Shown here: in pieces, positions 26,522-36,120 of the stretch
Position numbering within the stretch: position 1 is the first letter of the stretch
Layout of the letters: the number at the start of each line of letters is the position of its first letter
DNA from: Aquimarina sp. AU474
GTDB lineage: Bacteria > Bacteroidota > Bacteroidia > Flavobacteriales > Flavobacteriaceae
Reading direction: 5' to 3'
DNA length: 64,000 bases
Assembly: GCF_900312815.1 (NCBI RefSeq)
Contig: NZ_OMPE01000009.1
Span: forward strand, 62,001-126,000
Notes under the pieces: model-generated
What the model was told of the DNA's origin: nothing
What the model saw: only the letters and a program-made list of their open reading frames with translations
Databases searched by the model: none
Program-made: the position numbers and the translations under genes

Positions 26522-27636
26522 ATATTCCAATTTTTGAACTTGAAAGAGTACAGTCATTATTCGAAAACACTGTAGATTATAATTTAACCGAAAGTGGTTT
26601 TCATCCTTATACCTTAAACCAATTATTAAATAAGGATCAAATACATACACTCACCAATACGGTCTTAGGTTATGGGCAAACTAATGGTTCAATCCCATTA
26701 CGAAAAAGAATAAGTGCAATGTATACAAATGCCAACGAAGAACATGTATTAGTCACTAATGGTTCTTCTGAAGCCAATTTTATTGCTTGCCATACACTTT
26801 TAGAGAAAGGAGATGAAGTAGTTATGATGGTTCCAAATTATATGCAAATTTGGGGTATTGCAGAAGAAATGGGGTGTTTTCCAAAGGCATTTCATTTAAA
26901 AGAAAATAATGAATGGAAACCCGATTTGAACGAATTAAAATCTTTAGTTACTCCAAAAACAAAAATGATCGCTCTTTGTAACCCCAACAACCCAACGGGA
27001 TATACACTTACAAAAGATGAAATACAAGAAATTATTGCCATTGCAAAAAGTGTAGATGCATGGGTATACTGCGATGAGGTTTATAGAGGTGCCGAATTAA
27101 ATGGAAAAACCATTGAAAGTTTTATTGGTATGTATGACAAAGTAATGGTTAACGGTGGTCTTTCAAAAGCATATGCTTTACCTGGATTACGTTTGGGTTG
27201 GCTTATCGGTCCTAAAGAACATATTGCAGATACATGGGCATACCACGATTACACCTCTATTACGGCTGGAATAATGAGCCATTATATCGGAGAAATTGCA
27301 TTGAGAACAGAAAAAAGACAAGAAATCTTAACTCGAAACAGAACCATGTTAAACGAAAACTTAATTGCCGTTAAAGCATGGTTAGATCAATACGGAGATT
27401 TGTTTGAGTATACATCTCCTAAGGCAGGTGGAATGCTTTTTATAAAGTACAATCTGGATATTAATTCTACTGAGTTAGCTAATTGGTTACGTACCGAAAA
27501 AAGCGTGTTCATTTTGGCAGGTGATTGCTACGGCATGGATTATCATTTCAGAATTGGAATAGGTGAACGCAAAACTTATATCCTAGAAGGCTTAGAGCGT
27601 GTAAAACAAGCGTTAAAAGAAAGATTTAATGTATAA
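26518..27636 (+). CDS. class I/II PLP-dependent aminotransferase
   Basis: 372 residues, fold type I. PLP sites visible: Asn158 in NPNNPTGY, Asp186 in YCDEVYRG, Lys217 in GGLSKAYALPG (Schiff base) and Arg225 in LRLGW. It is the last gene of the four-gene operon, overlapping the previous stop by 4 nt. No terminator was seen directly after it. It probably moves an amino group between the operon's amino acid product and a 2-oxo acid; the specificity is unknown. Confidence 0.87.
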   Translation: MNIPIFELERVQSLFENTVDYNLTESGFHPYTLNQLLNKDQIHTLTNTVLGYGQTNGSIPLRKRISAMYTNANEEHVLVTNGSSEANFIACHTLLEKGDEVVMMVPNYMQIWGIAEEMGCFPKAFHLKENNEWKPDLNELKSLVTPKTKMIALCNPNNPTGYTLTKDEIQEIIAIAKSVDAWVYCDEVYRGAELNGKTIESFIGMYDKVMVNGGLSKAYALPGLRLGWLIGPKEHIADTWAYHDYTSITAGIMSHYIGEIALRTEKRQEILTRNRTMLNENLIAVKAWLDQYGDLFEYTSPKAGGMLFIKYNLDINSTELANWLRTEKSVFILAGDCYGMDYHFRIGIGERKTYILEGLERVKQALKERFNV

Positions 27637-27729
27637 AAACATTATGTTGAATGTTATTCTCTACACTCGACAAGTACCAACTATTTGTATCTTGCAAATA
27701 CATATCTTTAAACAAGAGATGCAGAAGCG

Positions 27730-28158
27730 ATGAAAAACATGCAAATAAAAACAAATCCTGAAGTAGAGATCGTTTTCGATAAGTATCCTCCTCATGTTAG
27801 AAAAAAAATAACTCATCTTCGTAATTTAATTATCCAGACAGCCAATGAAACTAAAGGGGTTACTACTATAGAAGAAACTCTAAAATGGGGTGAACCTAGT
27901 TTTTTAGTTAAAAAAGGCAGTACAATTAGAATCGATTGGAAAACCAAAAAACCTAATCAATTTGCTATTTACTTTCAATGTACCAGTAAATTAGTTCCTA
28001 CATTCAAAATGGTATACAGAGATACATTTACTTTTGAAGGAAATAGGGCGATAATTTTTCAATTAGAGGATGCTATACCAGAAAATGAATTAAAAAACTG
28101 TATTACCGCTGCACTAACATATCATACCATAAAGCATTTACCAACATTAGGAATTTAA
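27730..28158 (+). CDS. DUF1801-domain protein
   Basis: 142 residues, soluble. The pattern VFDKYPPHVRKKITHLRNLI, LKWGEPSFLVKKGSTIRIDW and IYFQCTSKLV is the DUF1801 (YdhG-like) fold, related to iron-sulfur or frataxin-like small proteins. Function unknown. The ACT-domain gene follows after 3 nt. Confidence 0.82.
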   Translation: MKNMQIKTNPEVEIVFDKYPPHVRKKITHLRNLIIQTANETKGVTTIEETLKWGEPSFLVKKGSTIRIDWKTKKPNQFAIYFQCTSKLVPTFKMVYRDTFTFEGNRAIIFQLEDAIPENELKNCITAALTYHTIKHLPTLGI

Positions 28159-28161
28159 AAA

Positions 28162-28563
28162 ATGGCAGGAGAAACAAATTTAGCAGTATTAATAAAAGAA
28201 ATGACTCCTCGACTCAATGCGGGAGAATATGTTTTTATAACCGTTAAGGATACGAACAAAATTGATAGAGAAATTACGCTATTTGAATTTAAAGAAAAGG
28301 AAGGAACTACCGTGGTATTAGAAAAAAACAAAGCAGATGCATTAAATTATTCCTATGAATATATCACTTCATGGATTACATTAATGATTCACTCTTCTTT
28401 AGAAGCGGTAGGCTTGACCGCTGTATTTTCTACAGCTTTGGCAAAACATAATATTAGTTGTAATGTTATCGCCGGATACTATCATGATCACATTTTTATA
28501 GATAAAAAAGATTCAAAAAAAGCAATTGAAGTTTTAACCAATTTATCAAATAATCAAACTTAA
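28162..28563 (+). CDS. ACT-domain-like protein
   Basis: 133 residues. It contains the order [45 protein letters not shown], typical of the ACT_7/DUF2241-like stand-alone ACT domain that may bind a small ligand. It lies in a tight unit: 3 nt after the DUF1801 gene and 3 nt before a small membrane protein. Ligand unknown. Confidence 0.75.
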   Translation: MAGETNLAVLIKEMTPRLNAGEYVFITVKDTNKIDREITLFEFKEKEGTTVVLEKNKADALNYSYEYITSWITLMIHSSLEAVGLTAVFSTALAKHNISCNVIAGYYHDHIFIDKKDSKKAIEVLTNLSNNQT

Positions 28564-28566
28564 AAT

Positions 28567-28929
28567 ATGATCAAATTTTGGAAATCATTAGCCTACACTA
28601 CAAAATTTTCTATTATTGCTTTTATAATAACATTTGTCTTAGGTCTTGTTAGTATAGGAGTTTTAGGTATTGCATTATACTATGCAGTTTCTTTTCTTTT
28701 TATCTCTTATCCATCACTTAATGATTGGCATGGGGATTGGGTATGGCCAGCAGTAATACTAGCAGGAATGACATGGTCTTTTGGTTTTGTATTGGGAGGG
28801 TTCGCTTGGCACTATCTTTCTAAATCAATTATATCTAAAATAACGCTCCGAATAGTTTATGTATTTATACTTTGGGTATGGGCCGCTTTTATCTGGCACA
28901 TAATTCTTAGTAACAACTTAGGGTCATAA
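28567..28929 (+). CDS. small three-helix membrane protein
   Basis: 120 residues with three transmembrane helices (about 15-42, 60-82, 93-116), rich in Trp (DWHGDWVWP, VWAAFIWH). No family recognised. It belongs to the DUF1801-ACT unit by 3-nt spacing. Confidence 0.6.
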   Translation: MIKFWKSLAYTTKFSIIAFIITFVLGLVSIGVLGIALYYAVSFLFISYPSLNDWHGDWVWPAVILAGMTWSFGFVLGGFAWHYLSKSIISKITLRIVYVFILWVWAAFIWHIILSNNLGS

Positions 28930-28963
28930 TTACAAAAAATTAAAAATCATTCATCAATCAAAT

Positions 28964-29884
28964 ATGCAGCATAAAACAATACTAAACACACAAAGGCTCT
29001 CTTTACGTGAATTCGATCTACATGATTCCGAATTCATATTGAAACTAGTTAATTCAGAAAATTGGTTGCAATTCATAGGAGATAAAGGAGTAAGAACGGA
29101 TAACGACGCAAAAGACTACTTAAAAAACGGACCTCTAAAAAGCTATAAGGAAAACGGATATGGCCTTTGGTTAGTTGCAATAAAAGAGTCCCAAACTCCA
29201 ATCGGCATGTGTGGTTTGGTAAATAGAGCAACACTAGATCATACCGATATTGGATTTGCAATGCTCCCTAATTATATGGGACAAGGTTATGGATATGAAA
29301 TAGCTAATGCAACAATGAATTTTGCAAAAAACAGCTTAAATCTAAAGAAAGTGATAGCCATTACTGATCCCAATAATCATGCTTCAATTAAACTATTGAA
29401 TAAAATCGGATTGGACTTTGAAAGAACATTAGATTTATCAGAAAATGATAGTGTTCTTCTTTTTTCACCAAACACTACAACACAAGATAGAGATGAAATC
29501 AATACGATAGCCTCTTCTTTTTTTAACCTTTTCACGAATGTTGAAGGAAACATACCCAATCTTGGAGAAATCAAAAACATGTTCATTTCTAACGGAATAA
29601 TTACAAACAATACATCTGGATTACCTATATATTATGATTTAGAGAATTTCATCGATTCAAGAAAGCAAATGCTAATTGACGGGACTTTAACCAATTTCAT
29701 CGAAGGAGAAATTTCGCATAAAACGGAGGTCTACAGAAATATTGCACATCGATTTAGTTTTTACAAAAAATCAGGTACTTTAAAAGGTGTACATTTTGAG
29801 AATATAGGTATGAAAACCATTCAATTCATAAAAGCTAATGGAAAATGGAAAATCTCTTCGGTGGCATGGAGTGATGAACATTAA
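28964..29884 (+). CDS. GNAT acetyltransferase fused to an NTF2-like C-terminal domain
   Basis: 306 residues. Residues 1-165 are a RimJ/RimL-type GNAT (TQRLSLREFDLHDSEFILKL; motif GFAMLPNYMGQGYGYEIANA; NHASIKLLNKIGLDFERTL). Residues about 170-306 are a second domain of NTF2/SnoaL type (INTIASSFFNLFTNVEG at the start, IQFIKANGKWKISSVAWSDE at the end). The fusion is uncommon in my experience. The GNAT part is secure; the C-terminal domain is inferred from pattern. Confidence 0.75.
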   Translation: MQHKTILNTQRLSLREFDLHDSEFILKLVNSENWLQFIGDKGVRTDNDAKDYLKNGPLKSYKENGYGLWLVAIKESQTPIGMCGLVNRATLDHTDIGFAMLPNYMGQGYGYEIANATMNFAKNSLNLKKVIAITDPNNHASIKLLNKIGLDFERTLDLSENDSVLLFSPNTTTQDRDEINTIASSFFNLFTNVEGNIPNLGEIKNMFISNGIITNNTSGLPIYYDLENFIDSRKQMLIDGTLTNFIEGEISHKTEVYRNIAHRFSFYKKSGTLKGVHFENIGMKTIQFIKANGKWKISSVAWSDEH

Positions 29885-29932
29885 AATCTAAGCTTCATAG
29901 TCCTAAAATACTTTATGGCAAATACAAGAACC

Positions 29933-30961
29933 TTACTTTGAATTTACTGCTGGGCATTTACAGTTCCAACGTTCTTTTTGTTTTCCAAAATCATAACCCA
30001 AAGTTATCTGATGAAATCCGCCATCGCTTAGCACTATAGAATTAGACTGATAGCTATACGTATACCCAACCATCCATTTTTTATAATTCACACCCAAAAA
30101 AGGGGTAATATATTGCAATTGTTGATTTTCGACAGAGGTTCCGTCTTGAGAAAACTCAGCTCCATCCAAACTACGTCTATATGATAATCCTCCCCATAAA
30201 GTAGTTACTTCTCCCAGGTCTTTATATACCTTTACATTACCGTCGATAGTACTTTCTTGAGTTTCATCTGTTGCTTGATACAATAGCGAAGGTTCAAGAC
30301 CCCATTCTCCATCTCCATTACCTAAACTAAATAAATATCCTAGAGAGAAAATATATCTACGTTGATTATTTGATTCTCGAATAGGAGTATTATTATCAAA
30401 TATATCCCGTACTGTAGGTAAAAGATTCTTTATCGTAAAATGGGCGTACCATTCTAAGTAATTATAGGATAACCCAATATCTACATTATAATAAAAGTCT
30501 TTTTGTACTCTATCCAAAATCACAGGGTCTGGATCAAAAATATCGTCTAGTCCTCGTAGATCTACATTAGATTGAATAAATCCTGTACTTGCTCCAAAAG
30601 AAAGCATATTTAAATCTGTTCTATCTCTTGAGAATAAAAGGTGGTAGGCAAAAGTTAAATAAACTCCAGTTTGAGAAAACCGACCGTTTTCGTCTCTGTA
30701 AATCACCGCTCCAAGACCAGTTTTTTCACCTGCTCTAAAATTGATATTCATGGTTTGTAAATTGGGTGCATTATCTACATCAAACCATTGTTTTCTAGCA
30801 GTTAGTCTTATTTTATTGGCGTTTGCAGCTCCAGCCATGGCTGGATGTACCAAATATAAATTATCAGAAAGATAATCGGCAAATACTGGAATTCCCTCTT
30901 GCGAAATAACCAATTGGGAAATAAACAGTAAACATGCTACATAAATTGTTTTTAAGTTCAT
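29933..30961 (-). CDS. PorP/SprF-family type IX secretion outer-membrane protein
   Basis: 342 residues with a signal peptide (cleavage near VISQ-EG). The start QEGIPVFADYLSDNLYLVHPAMAGAA is the PorP/SprF signature, and the remainder is beta-barrel-like, with alternating hydrophobic strands and a final GYDFGKQ strand. Many Bacteroidota have several copies next to surface adhesins, acting in secretion or attachment of one substrate. No adhesin lies in this window beside it, so its partner is unclear. Confidence 0.86.
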   Translation of the reverse strand: MNLKTIYVACLLFISQLVISQEGIPVFADYLSDNLYLVHPAMAGAANANKIRLTARKQWFDVDNAPNLQTMNINFRAGEKTGLGAVIYRDENGRFSQTGVYLTFAYHLLFSRDRTDLNMLSFGASTGFIQSNVDLRGLDDIFDPDPVILDRVQKDFYYNVDIGLSYNYLEWYAHFTIKNLLPTVRDIFDNNTPIRESNNQRRYIFSLGYLFSLGNGDGEWGLEPSLLYQATDETQESTIDGNVKVYKDLGEVTTLWGGLSYRRSLDGAEFSQDGTSVENQQLQYITPFLGVNYKKWMVGYTYSYQSNSIVLSDGGFHQITLGYDFGKQKERWNCKCPAVNSK

Positions 30962-31193
30962 TTAGGTACTGTCATTTTTTATGGGGACAAACAGATTTTG
31001 TGAATTTAATCTAAACTATTAAAAACAGTTTATATTGTGGGGCTTCACTATTAATTTTCGATAACATCATAAAACATGATCGTTCCAAAGATATAAATTT
31101 TTGCTAGAATCCAATATTTTAGAGTTTTTAAGTAAAATTCGTTAAAAAGTGTTACGAGATTCAAAACAGTAATGATATCGCATTGCTTTTTAG

Positions 31194-31201
31194 TAAATTT
31201 G
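31194..31201 (+). promoter_or_regulatory. putative -7 element ahead of the Nfu gene
   Basis: TAAATTTG fits TAnnTTTG and lies 16 nt before the ATG at 31217. No good -33 TTG was found at the right distance. Confidence 0.3.
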
Positions 31202-31216
31202 CCAAAAAATTAGAGC

Positions 31217-32122
31217 ATGGAAAAGAATTTTGAGATAAAGATAGAAGCTACTTCAAATCCTGGTATTGTAAAGTTTGAGGCTAATTATTTTTTAACACAA
31301 CATACAAGTTATGAATTTGAGAATATTGATCAAGCCAAAAACTCTCCTCTAGCACAGCAGTTGTTTCACCTTCCTTTTGTAAAAAGGGTATTTATTGCTC
31401 AAAATTTTGTAGCCATAGATAAATATGATATTGTAGAATGGGCAGATGTCGAGAAAGAAGTAGCAGAACAAATCAAAAACTACTTAAATACTGACCAACC
31501 TATAATAATCGAAACTGAGTCTTCTAACAAAGTTGCAATTACTATTTATGCAGAAAGCACTCCCAATCCTGCAGTTATAAAATTTGTTGCCAACAAAAAG
31601 TTAGTGACAAGTGGGCATGAGTTTAAAAATATTGATGATGCTAAGGAATCACCTTTGGCTCAAGAACTTTTTCATTTCCCGTTTGTAAAAGAGGTATACG
31701 TAGATGAAAACTATATCTCTATTCAAAAATATGATATGGCTGATTGGAATGATATCACCTTAGAGATTAGAGAGTTTTTAAAAACCTATTTAGAACAAGG
31801 AAAAGAAATATTATCAGCCAATGCTACAGTATCTAAGAGTGAAAAAGAAAAACAGGCAGATGTAGATTTTGATAAATTAGATGATGTCTCGAAAGATATT
31901 GTAAATATTATAGAAGAATATATCAAACCAGCAGTTGCTAGTGATGGGGGTAATATCCTTTTTGATTCATACGATCCAGAAAGTAAAGCGGTAAAGGTTA
32001 TTTTGCAAGGTGCATGTAGTGGGTGTCCATCCTCTACATTTACTTTAAAAAATGGAATCGAAAACATGTTAAAAGAGATGCTAAAAGACAAAGTAGCATC
32101 TGTTGAAGCTATAAATGGGTAG
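31217..32122 (+). CDS. Nfu-type iron-sulfur cluster scaffold with two Nfu N-terminal domains
   Basis: 301 residues. Two Nfu_N domains (about 3-92 and 105-195) share the motif AKNSPLAQQLFHLPFVK / AKESPLAQELFHFPFVK. A NifU C-terminal domain (about 222-300) has Cys267 and Cys270 in GACSGCPSSTFTL, the bridging cysteines for a 4Fe-4S cluster. It assembles or carries clusters in the cytoplasm. The duplicated N-terminal domain is a known Bacteroidota layout. Confidence 0.9.
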   Translation: MEKNFEIKIEATSNPGIVKFEANYFLTQHTSYEFENIDQAKNSPLAQQLFHLPFVKRVFIAQNFVAIDKYDIVEWADVEKEVAEQIKNYLNTDQPIIIETESSNKVAITIYAESTPNPAVIKFVANKKLVTSGHEFKNIDDAKESPLAQELFHFPFVKEVYVDENYISIQKYDMADWNDITLEIREFLKTYLEQGKEILSANATVSKSEKEKQADVDFDKLDDVSKDIVNIIEEYIKPAVASDGGNILFDSYDPESKAVKVILQGACSGCPSSTFTLKNGIENMLKEMLKDKVASVEAING

Positions 32123-32246
32123 TTCAACGAAAAACATTTCATTACATCGGAAATACTCTTAAAATATTCGTCATTTTTATTTAAATAAATTGAAGTATCT
32201 CGTATCTTAGAGATTCTTTTAAAATTTTAACTAAAAAAATCACAAA

Positions 32247-32447
32247 ATGGCAATCATTAAAGTAATTGAAGTATTAGCAAATTCTGAAACAAGCTGGGAA
32301 GATGCAACAAGAAAAGCAGTAAAACAAGCTGGAAAAACAGTGAAGAATATTCGTTCTGCATGGGTATCAGACCAAAGTGTTGTAGTTAAAGACAATGATG
32401 TAACAGAGTTTAGAGTAAGCCTTAAAATTTCTTTTGAGATAAATTAA
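32247..32447 (+). CDS. dodecin-family flavin-binding protein
   Basis: 66 residues, full length for the family: MAIIKVIEVLANSETSWEDA opens the fold, and the tryptophan in SAWVSDQSV would stack on flavin. Dodecins form dodecamers that store riboflavin or FMN. A terminator follows directly, so it is a monocistronic gene. Confidence 0.92.
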   Translation: MAIIKVIEVLANSETSWEDATRKAVKQAGKTVKNIRSAWVSDQSVVVKDNDVTEFRVSLKISFEIN

Positions 32448-32467
32448 AAATAATTTATCCACCATAT

Positions 32468-32505
32468 AAAAAGCATCTTAATTACTGTAATTAGGATGCT
32501 TTTTA
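32468..32505 (+). terminator. rho-independent terminator after dodecin gene
   Basis: GCATC (32473-32477) and GATGC (32495-32499), with a T-G wobble and TAATTA/TAATTA inner pairs, form the stem around CTG, followed by T-run. The A-run on the left side extends the stem. Confidence 0.83.
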
Positions 32506-32600
32506 TATTTTTAGGTCTATTTAAATATCTAAGCTCAAACTGCTATCCAGATACTGATAATATGATCTTAAAAAATAAATCAAAAACTGTAGTACATAAT

Positions 32601-34703
32601 ATGATGAGATATTGGTCAATTCTTATAATAATTATGACTACTTCTTGCACAAGTCAAAACAAACCTCCTATGGAATATGCATATACTAATGATTTGGTTA
32701 ATGAAACCAGTCCTTATCTACTTCAACATGCACATAATCCTGTAAACTGGAAACCTTGGGGAGAAAAAGCTTTGGATCAAGCAAAAAAAGAAAACAAACT
32801 TATTATTATTAGTATAGGATATGCTGCCTGCCATTGGTGCCATGTGATGGAGCATGAAAGTTTTGAAGACCCAGAAGTTGCCAAAATAATGAATAGCAAC
32901 TACATTAATATTAAAGTAGATCGTGAAGAAAGACCTGATGTAGATCAAGTTTATATGAATGCCGTACAATTAATGACCGGTAGTGGTGGATGGCCTCTTA
33001 ACGTAATTACTTTACCCGATGGGAGGCCTGTGTGGGGAGGTACTTATTTCCCAAAAGGAAATTGGGTTGATGCCTTGAAACAAGTTTCAGATTTATATCA
33101 AAAGCAGCCCGATAAGCTTTTAGAATACGCCGATAAATTAGAGCAAGGCATAAAAGCAGTTGATATTGTAGAAGTCAATACTGATGAAATTAATTTTGAT
33201 AAAGAATATATTGCAACGGCAGTAGACCAATGGAGTAAAAATTTTGATCATCAAAAAGGAGGAACAAAGCGAGTTCCAAAATTTATGATGCCAAATAACT
33301 ATACGTTTTTACTTCGCTACGCGCATCAAACTAAAGATAAGGACCTATTAGATTTTGTGACCAACACCTTAATAAAAATATCTTATGGTGGTGTTTATGA
33401 TCATGTTGGAGGAGGTTTTGCTAGATACTCTACAGATGGTAAATGGCACGTTCCTCATTTTGAAAAAATGCTGTACGACAATGCACAATTGGTAAGTTTA
33501 TATTCTGACGCTTATCTGGTTACTAAAGACCCTTGGTTTAAAGAGGTTGTATATGAGACTTTGGAATTCGTTTCAAGAGAACTTACAAATAAGGAAGGAG
33601 CTTTCTATTCATCTCTGGATGCCGATAGTAAAACGCCAACAGGAGAATTAGAAGAGGGAGCATATTATGTGTGGACCAAAGAAGAATTAAAAACGTTAAT
33701 AGGCAACGATTATGACTTATTTGCCAATTATTATAACATTAACACCTATGGATTGTGGGAAAAAGGAAATTATGTTTTAATACGAAAAGATGACACTGAA
33801 GATTTTTGTAAAGCACATAACATAGAAGGTCAAAGTTTATCGAAAAAAATTGAAAATTGGAAGGAAATATTATTAAAGCATCGAGAAAAACGTTCTAGGC
33901 CAAGATTAGATGACAAGACGTTAACCTCTTGGAATGCATTAATGGTTAAAGGATATTTAGATGCCTATAGAGTTTTTGGAGAAGAAAAATTCCTAAAAGC
34001 TGCCTTAAAAAATGGAAACTTCATCAAAAACAAACAACTCAAAAAAGATAATTCTCTATACCACAACTACAAAGATGGTAAAAGCACCATTAATGGATAT
34101 TTAGAAGACTACGCCATGGTCATCGAAGCTTTTATAGAGCTATATCAAAATACACTAGATGATGAATGGTTAGACATTTCAAAAAATCTAACAGAGTACA
34201 CATTGAATCATTTTCTTGATAAAGAGAAAAATATATTTTATTTCACTTCGGATGAAGATCCTGCACTTATTGCAAGAACGATCGAATCTAGCGATAATGT
34301 AATCCCAGCATCCAATTCGGTAATGGCAAAGAACCTATTCTTGCTATCCCATTACTATGATGCCAGCGATTATAAAAAGTTAAGTGAACAAATGTTGCAT
34401 AATATACAACCGCAAATAACATCCTATGCTTCGGGATATTCTAATTGGTTGGATCTTATGGTAAATTATTCTTACAATTTTTATGAAGTCGTTGTTGTTG
34501 GGGATGATGCCAAAGATAAGTTACAAGAATTTAATACAACATATGTTCCTAATAGATTATTGGCAGGTAGTACATCTGAATCTGAAAAAGCATTATTAAA
34601 AAACAGATTTGTTGAAGATGAAACTTTATTCTATATCTGTGTAAATAATTCTTGTAAATATCCTGTGGATACACCAGAGGCTGCTTTAAAATTATTGGAT
34701 TGA
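32601..34703 (+). CDS. lipoprotein thioredoxin-like DUF255 protein (YyaL/SSP411 family)
   Basis: 700 residues from ATG 32601. The frame is open from 32496, but that start lies within the preceding terminator, and only the start at 32601 gives a lipobox TTSC with Cys16. The thioredoxin-like domain is at about 25-160 with [13 protein letters not shown] (Cys77-x-x-Cys80) and ESFEDPEVA; a six-hairpin glycosidase-like helical toroid follows ([30 protein letters not shown]). Family proteins are usually cytoplasmic; lipidation would put this one in the envelope. Enzymatic activity unknown. Confidence 0.85.
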   Translation: MMRYWSILIIIMTTSCTSQNKPPMEYAYTNDLVNETSPYLLQHAHNPVNWKPWGEKALDQAKKENKLIIISIGYAACHWCHVMEHESFEDPEVAKIMNSNYINIKVDREERPDVDQVYMNAVQLMTGSGGWPLNVITLPDGRPVWGGTYFPKGNWVDALKQVSDLYQKQPDKLLEYADKLEQGIKAVDIVEVNTDEINFDKEYIATAVDQWSKNFDHQKGGTKRVPKFMMPNNYTFLLRYAHQTKDKDLLDFVTNTLIKISYGGVYDHVGGGFARYSTDGKWHVPHFEKMLYDNAQLVSLYSDAYLVTKDPWFKEVVYETLEFVSRELTNKEGAFYSSLDADSKTPTGELEEGAYYVWTKEELKTLIGNDYDLFANYYNINTYGLWEKGNYVLIRKDDTEDFCKAHNIEGQSLSKKIENWKEILLKHREKRSRPRLDDKTLTSWNALMVKGYLDAYRVFGEEKFLKAALKNGNFIKNKQLKKDNSLYHNYKDGKSTINGYLEDYAMVIEAFIELYQNTLDDEWLDISKNLTEYTLNHFLDKEKNIFYFTSDEDPALIARTIESSDNVIPASNSVMAKNLFLLSHYYDASDYKKLSEQMLHNIQPQITSYASGYSNWLDLMVNYSYNFYEVVVVGDDAKDKLQEFNTTYVPNRLLAGSTSESEKALLKNRFVEDETLFYICVNNSCKYPVDTPEAALKLLD

Positions 34704-35017
34704 TTCTTTTTATATGAAATAGATCTGTTTTTGCAATAAAACGCAAAAAACATATGTCTTAAAACACCTTAAATTGGATAATATAAAATGATCAAAATAA
34801 GCTAATTAGAATGTTTACGTAGTCAAAATCTTACAATATTTACGGTTTTTCCTCAAAAAAAATATGTGGATTATACATTAAAAAGCCATTTTCATTGCAA
34901 AAAAAAGGTGCATAATCCTTAGAAACTAAAAGATTCGTAAAAATTTAATCAAAAATCCGACATAATTGCATTTAATTCGGTATTTGGTTACATTTATCGT
35001 ACCTAAATCTTTAAGAC
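34704..35017. other. intergenic region with imperfect long hairpin
   Basis: No gene was seen. GGATTATAC (34868-34876) can pair with GCATAATCC (34909-34917) with one mismatch around 32 nt. TTTTTGC (34728-34734) and GCAAAAA (34743-34749) form another stem without a U-run after it. A possible promoter for the next gene begins with TTTGG near 34983. Nothing else could be supported. Confidence 0.35.
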
Positions 35018-35725
35018 ATGAGAAAAGTACTACTATTGTTATTTCTAACAATTTCATCCACATTGTTAGCACAACTTCCGCGAAGCTTACTGAAATCTAC
35101 CGAAAAAATTACCACATTTAGTGAATATGACGGTTCTATGTATATGAAAGCTAGATATAAAGAATCTAGTGTTATTAATGAGAAAACTGGAACCTACGAT
35201 GTCAAGTTAAAATATAACATATATACAGATGCATTAGAGCTTACTCAAGGGTCTAAATTATATGAAATTATTAAGAGCCCTACGATTCATGCAAGAATAG
35301 ATGGTGATTATTTTTATTATTGTGATTTTAAGAGTCAAAGAGGTCTTAATAGAGATGGGTATTACATCTTAGTAGAGCTAAACGATAAATATCGTATCTA
35401 TAAAAGATTAACACTTAAAATAAAGGAACCTGAGAAAAAACAACACGTAAATAGTGGACTTACCGACCCAGGTGAGCTTAGAACTGTTACCTCATACTTC
35501 ATTGAAGAAGGCGGTATAATCGTAGAATTACCTTTGAATAAAAAGGATATACTTGCCATATTTACCGATAAAGGAGCAGAGCTAAAAGAATATTTAAAGA
35601 AAGAAAAAATAAGACTAAGAAAAGAAGAAGATTTAATCCGGTTTGTTGCTAGATATAACGCACTTAAAAGTGCAGAGGATAATCCATCACAAAGTCTTTT
35701 GACCAATATAAGTGGACGAAATTAA
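35018..35725 (+). CDS. exported protein, first of three tandem paralogues (unknown family)
   Basis: 235 residues with a signal peptide (cleavage near LLAQ-LP). The core shared by the three paralogues is YNIYTDALEL, then ARI-GDYFYYCDFKSQRG, DGYYILVELNDKYRIYKR, a variable link, then LP-NKKDIL, a lysine-rich helix (IRLRKEEDLIRFVARYNAL) and a C-terminal short motif SLLTN. It looks like a periplasmic beta domain with a helical tail. I recognise no family. It is followed by its own terminator, so the copies are transcribed separately. Confidence 0.7.
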   Translation: MRKVLLLLFLTISSTLLAQLPRSLLKSTEKITTFSEYDGSMYMKARYKESSVINEKTGTYDVKLKYNIYTDALELTQGSKLYEIIKSPTIHARIDGDYFYYCDFKSQRGLNRDGYYILVELNDKYRIYKRLTLKIKEPEKKQHVNSGLTDPGELRTVTSYFIEEGGIIVELPLNKKDILAIFTDKGAELKEYLKKEKIRLRKEEDLIRFVARYNALKSAEDNPSQSLLTNISGRN

Positions 35726-36120
35726 ATTTTCTCTATTTAAAATTTAGGATATTTAAAGAAACCATCTCTTGTGAGGTGGTTTTTTATGTTTAATCTTTTA
35801 CTATAAAATAATAAAAACAAAATAAAACGAATATTCCTATAGTTAAAATAAAATTAAGTATCCATAAAAAATTACCTCTTAGATATCCATTTCATTTGCC
35901 TTTAGAATTTGTAATTTAGAGTTTCTCAAAATTGATTTACACTTCAAAAACAGGTGTTTTGATAGTATTCTGTTTTAAAAATTAAAGCAGCTTAGATTTC
36001 AACAAAGAATAACTTACTTTAAAAAAATATTAATAATCCATTTCTGCATATTCTAACCTCTCTTTTCATAGTCTTTTTGAATATTTTTGTACTGCAAAAC
36101 GACATACCCTTTAATAAAAT
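35726..36120. other. spacer between the first two paralogues
   Basis: After the terminator at 35759-35787 there is AT-rich sequence without a gene. A -7-like TATTTTTG (36082-36089) lies about 32 nt ahead of the second paralogue and would serve as its promoter, although a -33 box is not clear. Confidence 0.35.
35759..35787 (+). terminator. rho-independent terminator after the first paralogue
   Basis: AACCATCTC (35760-35768) pairs with GAGGTGGTT (35773-35781, one G-U) around TTGT, followed by a T-run. Confidence 0.82.

Noticed and set aside
31786..32142. Open frame of 118 codons on the minus strand
   Set aside because: It is a shadow of the conserved NifU domain on the plus strand with its CxxC motif.
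32496..32600. In-frame start 35 residues upstream of the DUF255 protein
   Set aside because: It lies inside the dodecin terminator hairpin and would bury the lipobox behind a non-signal sequence.
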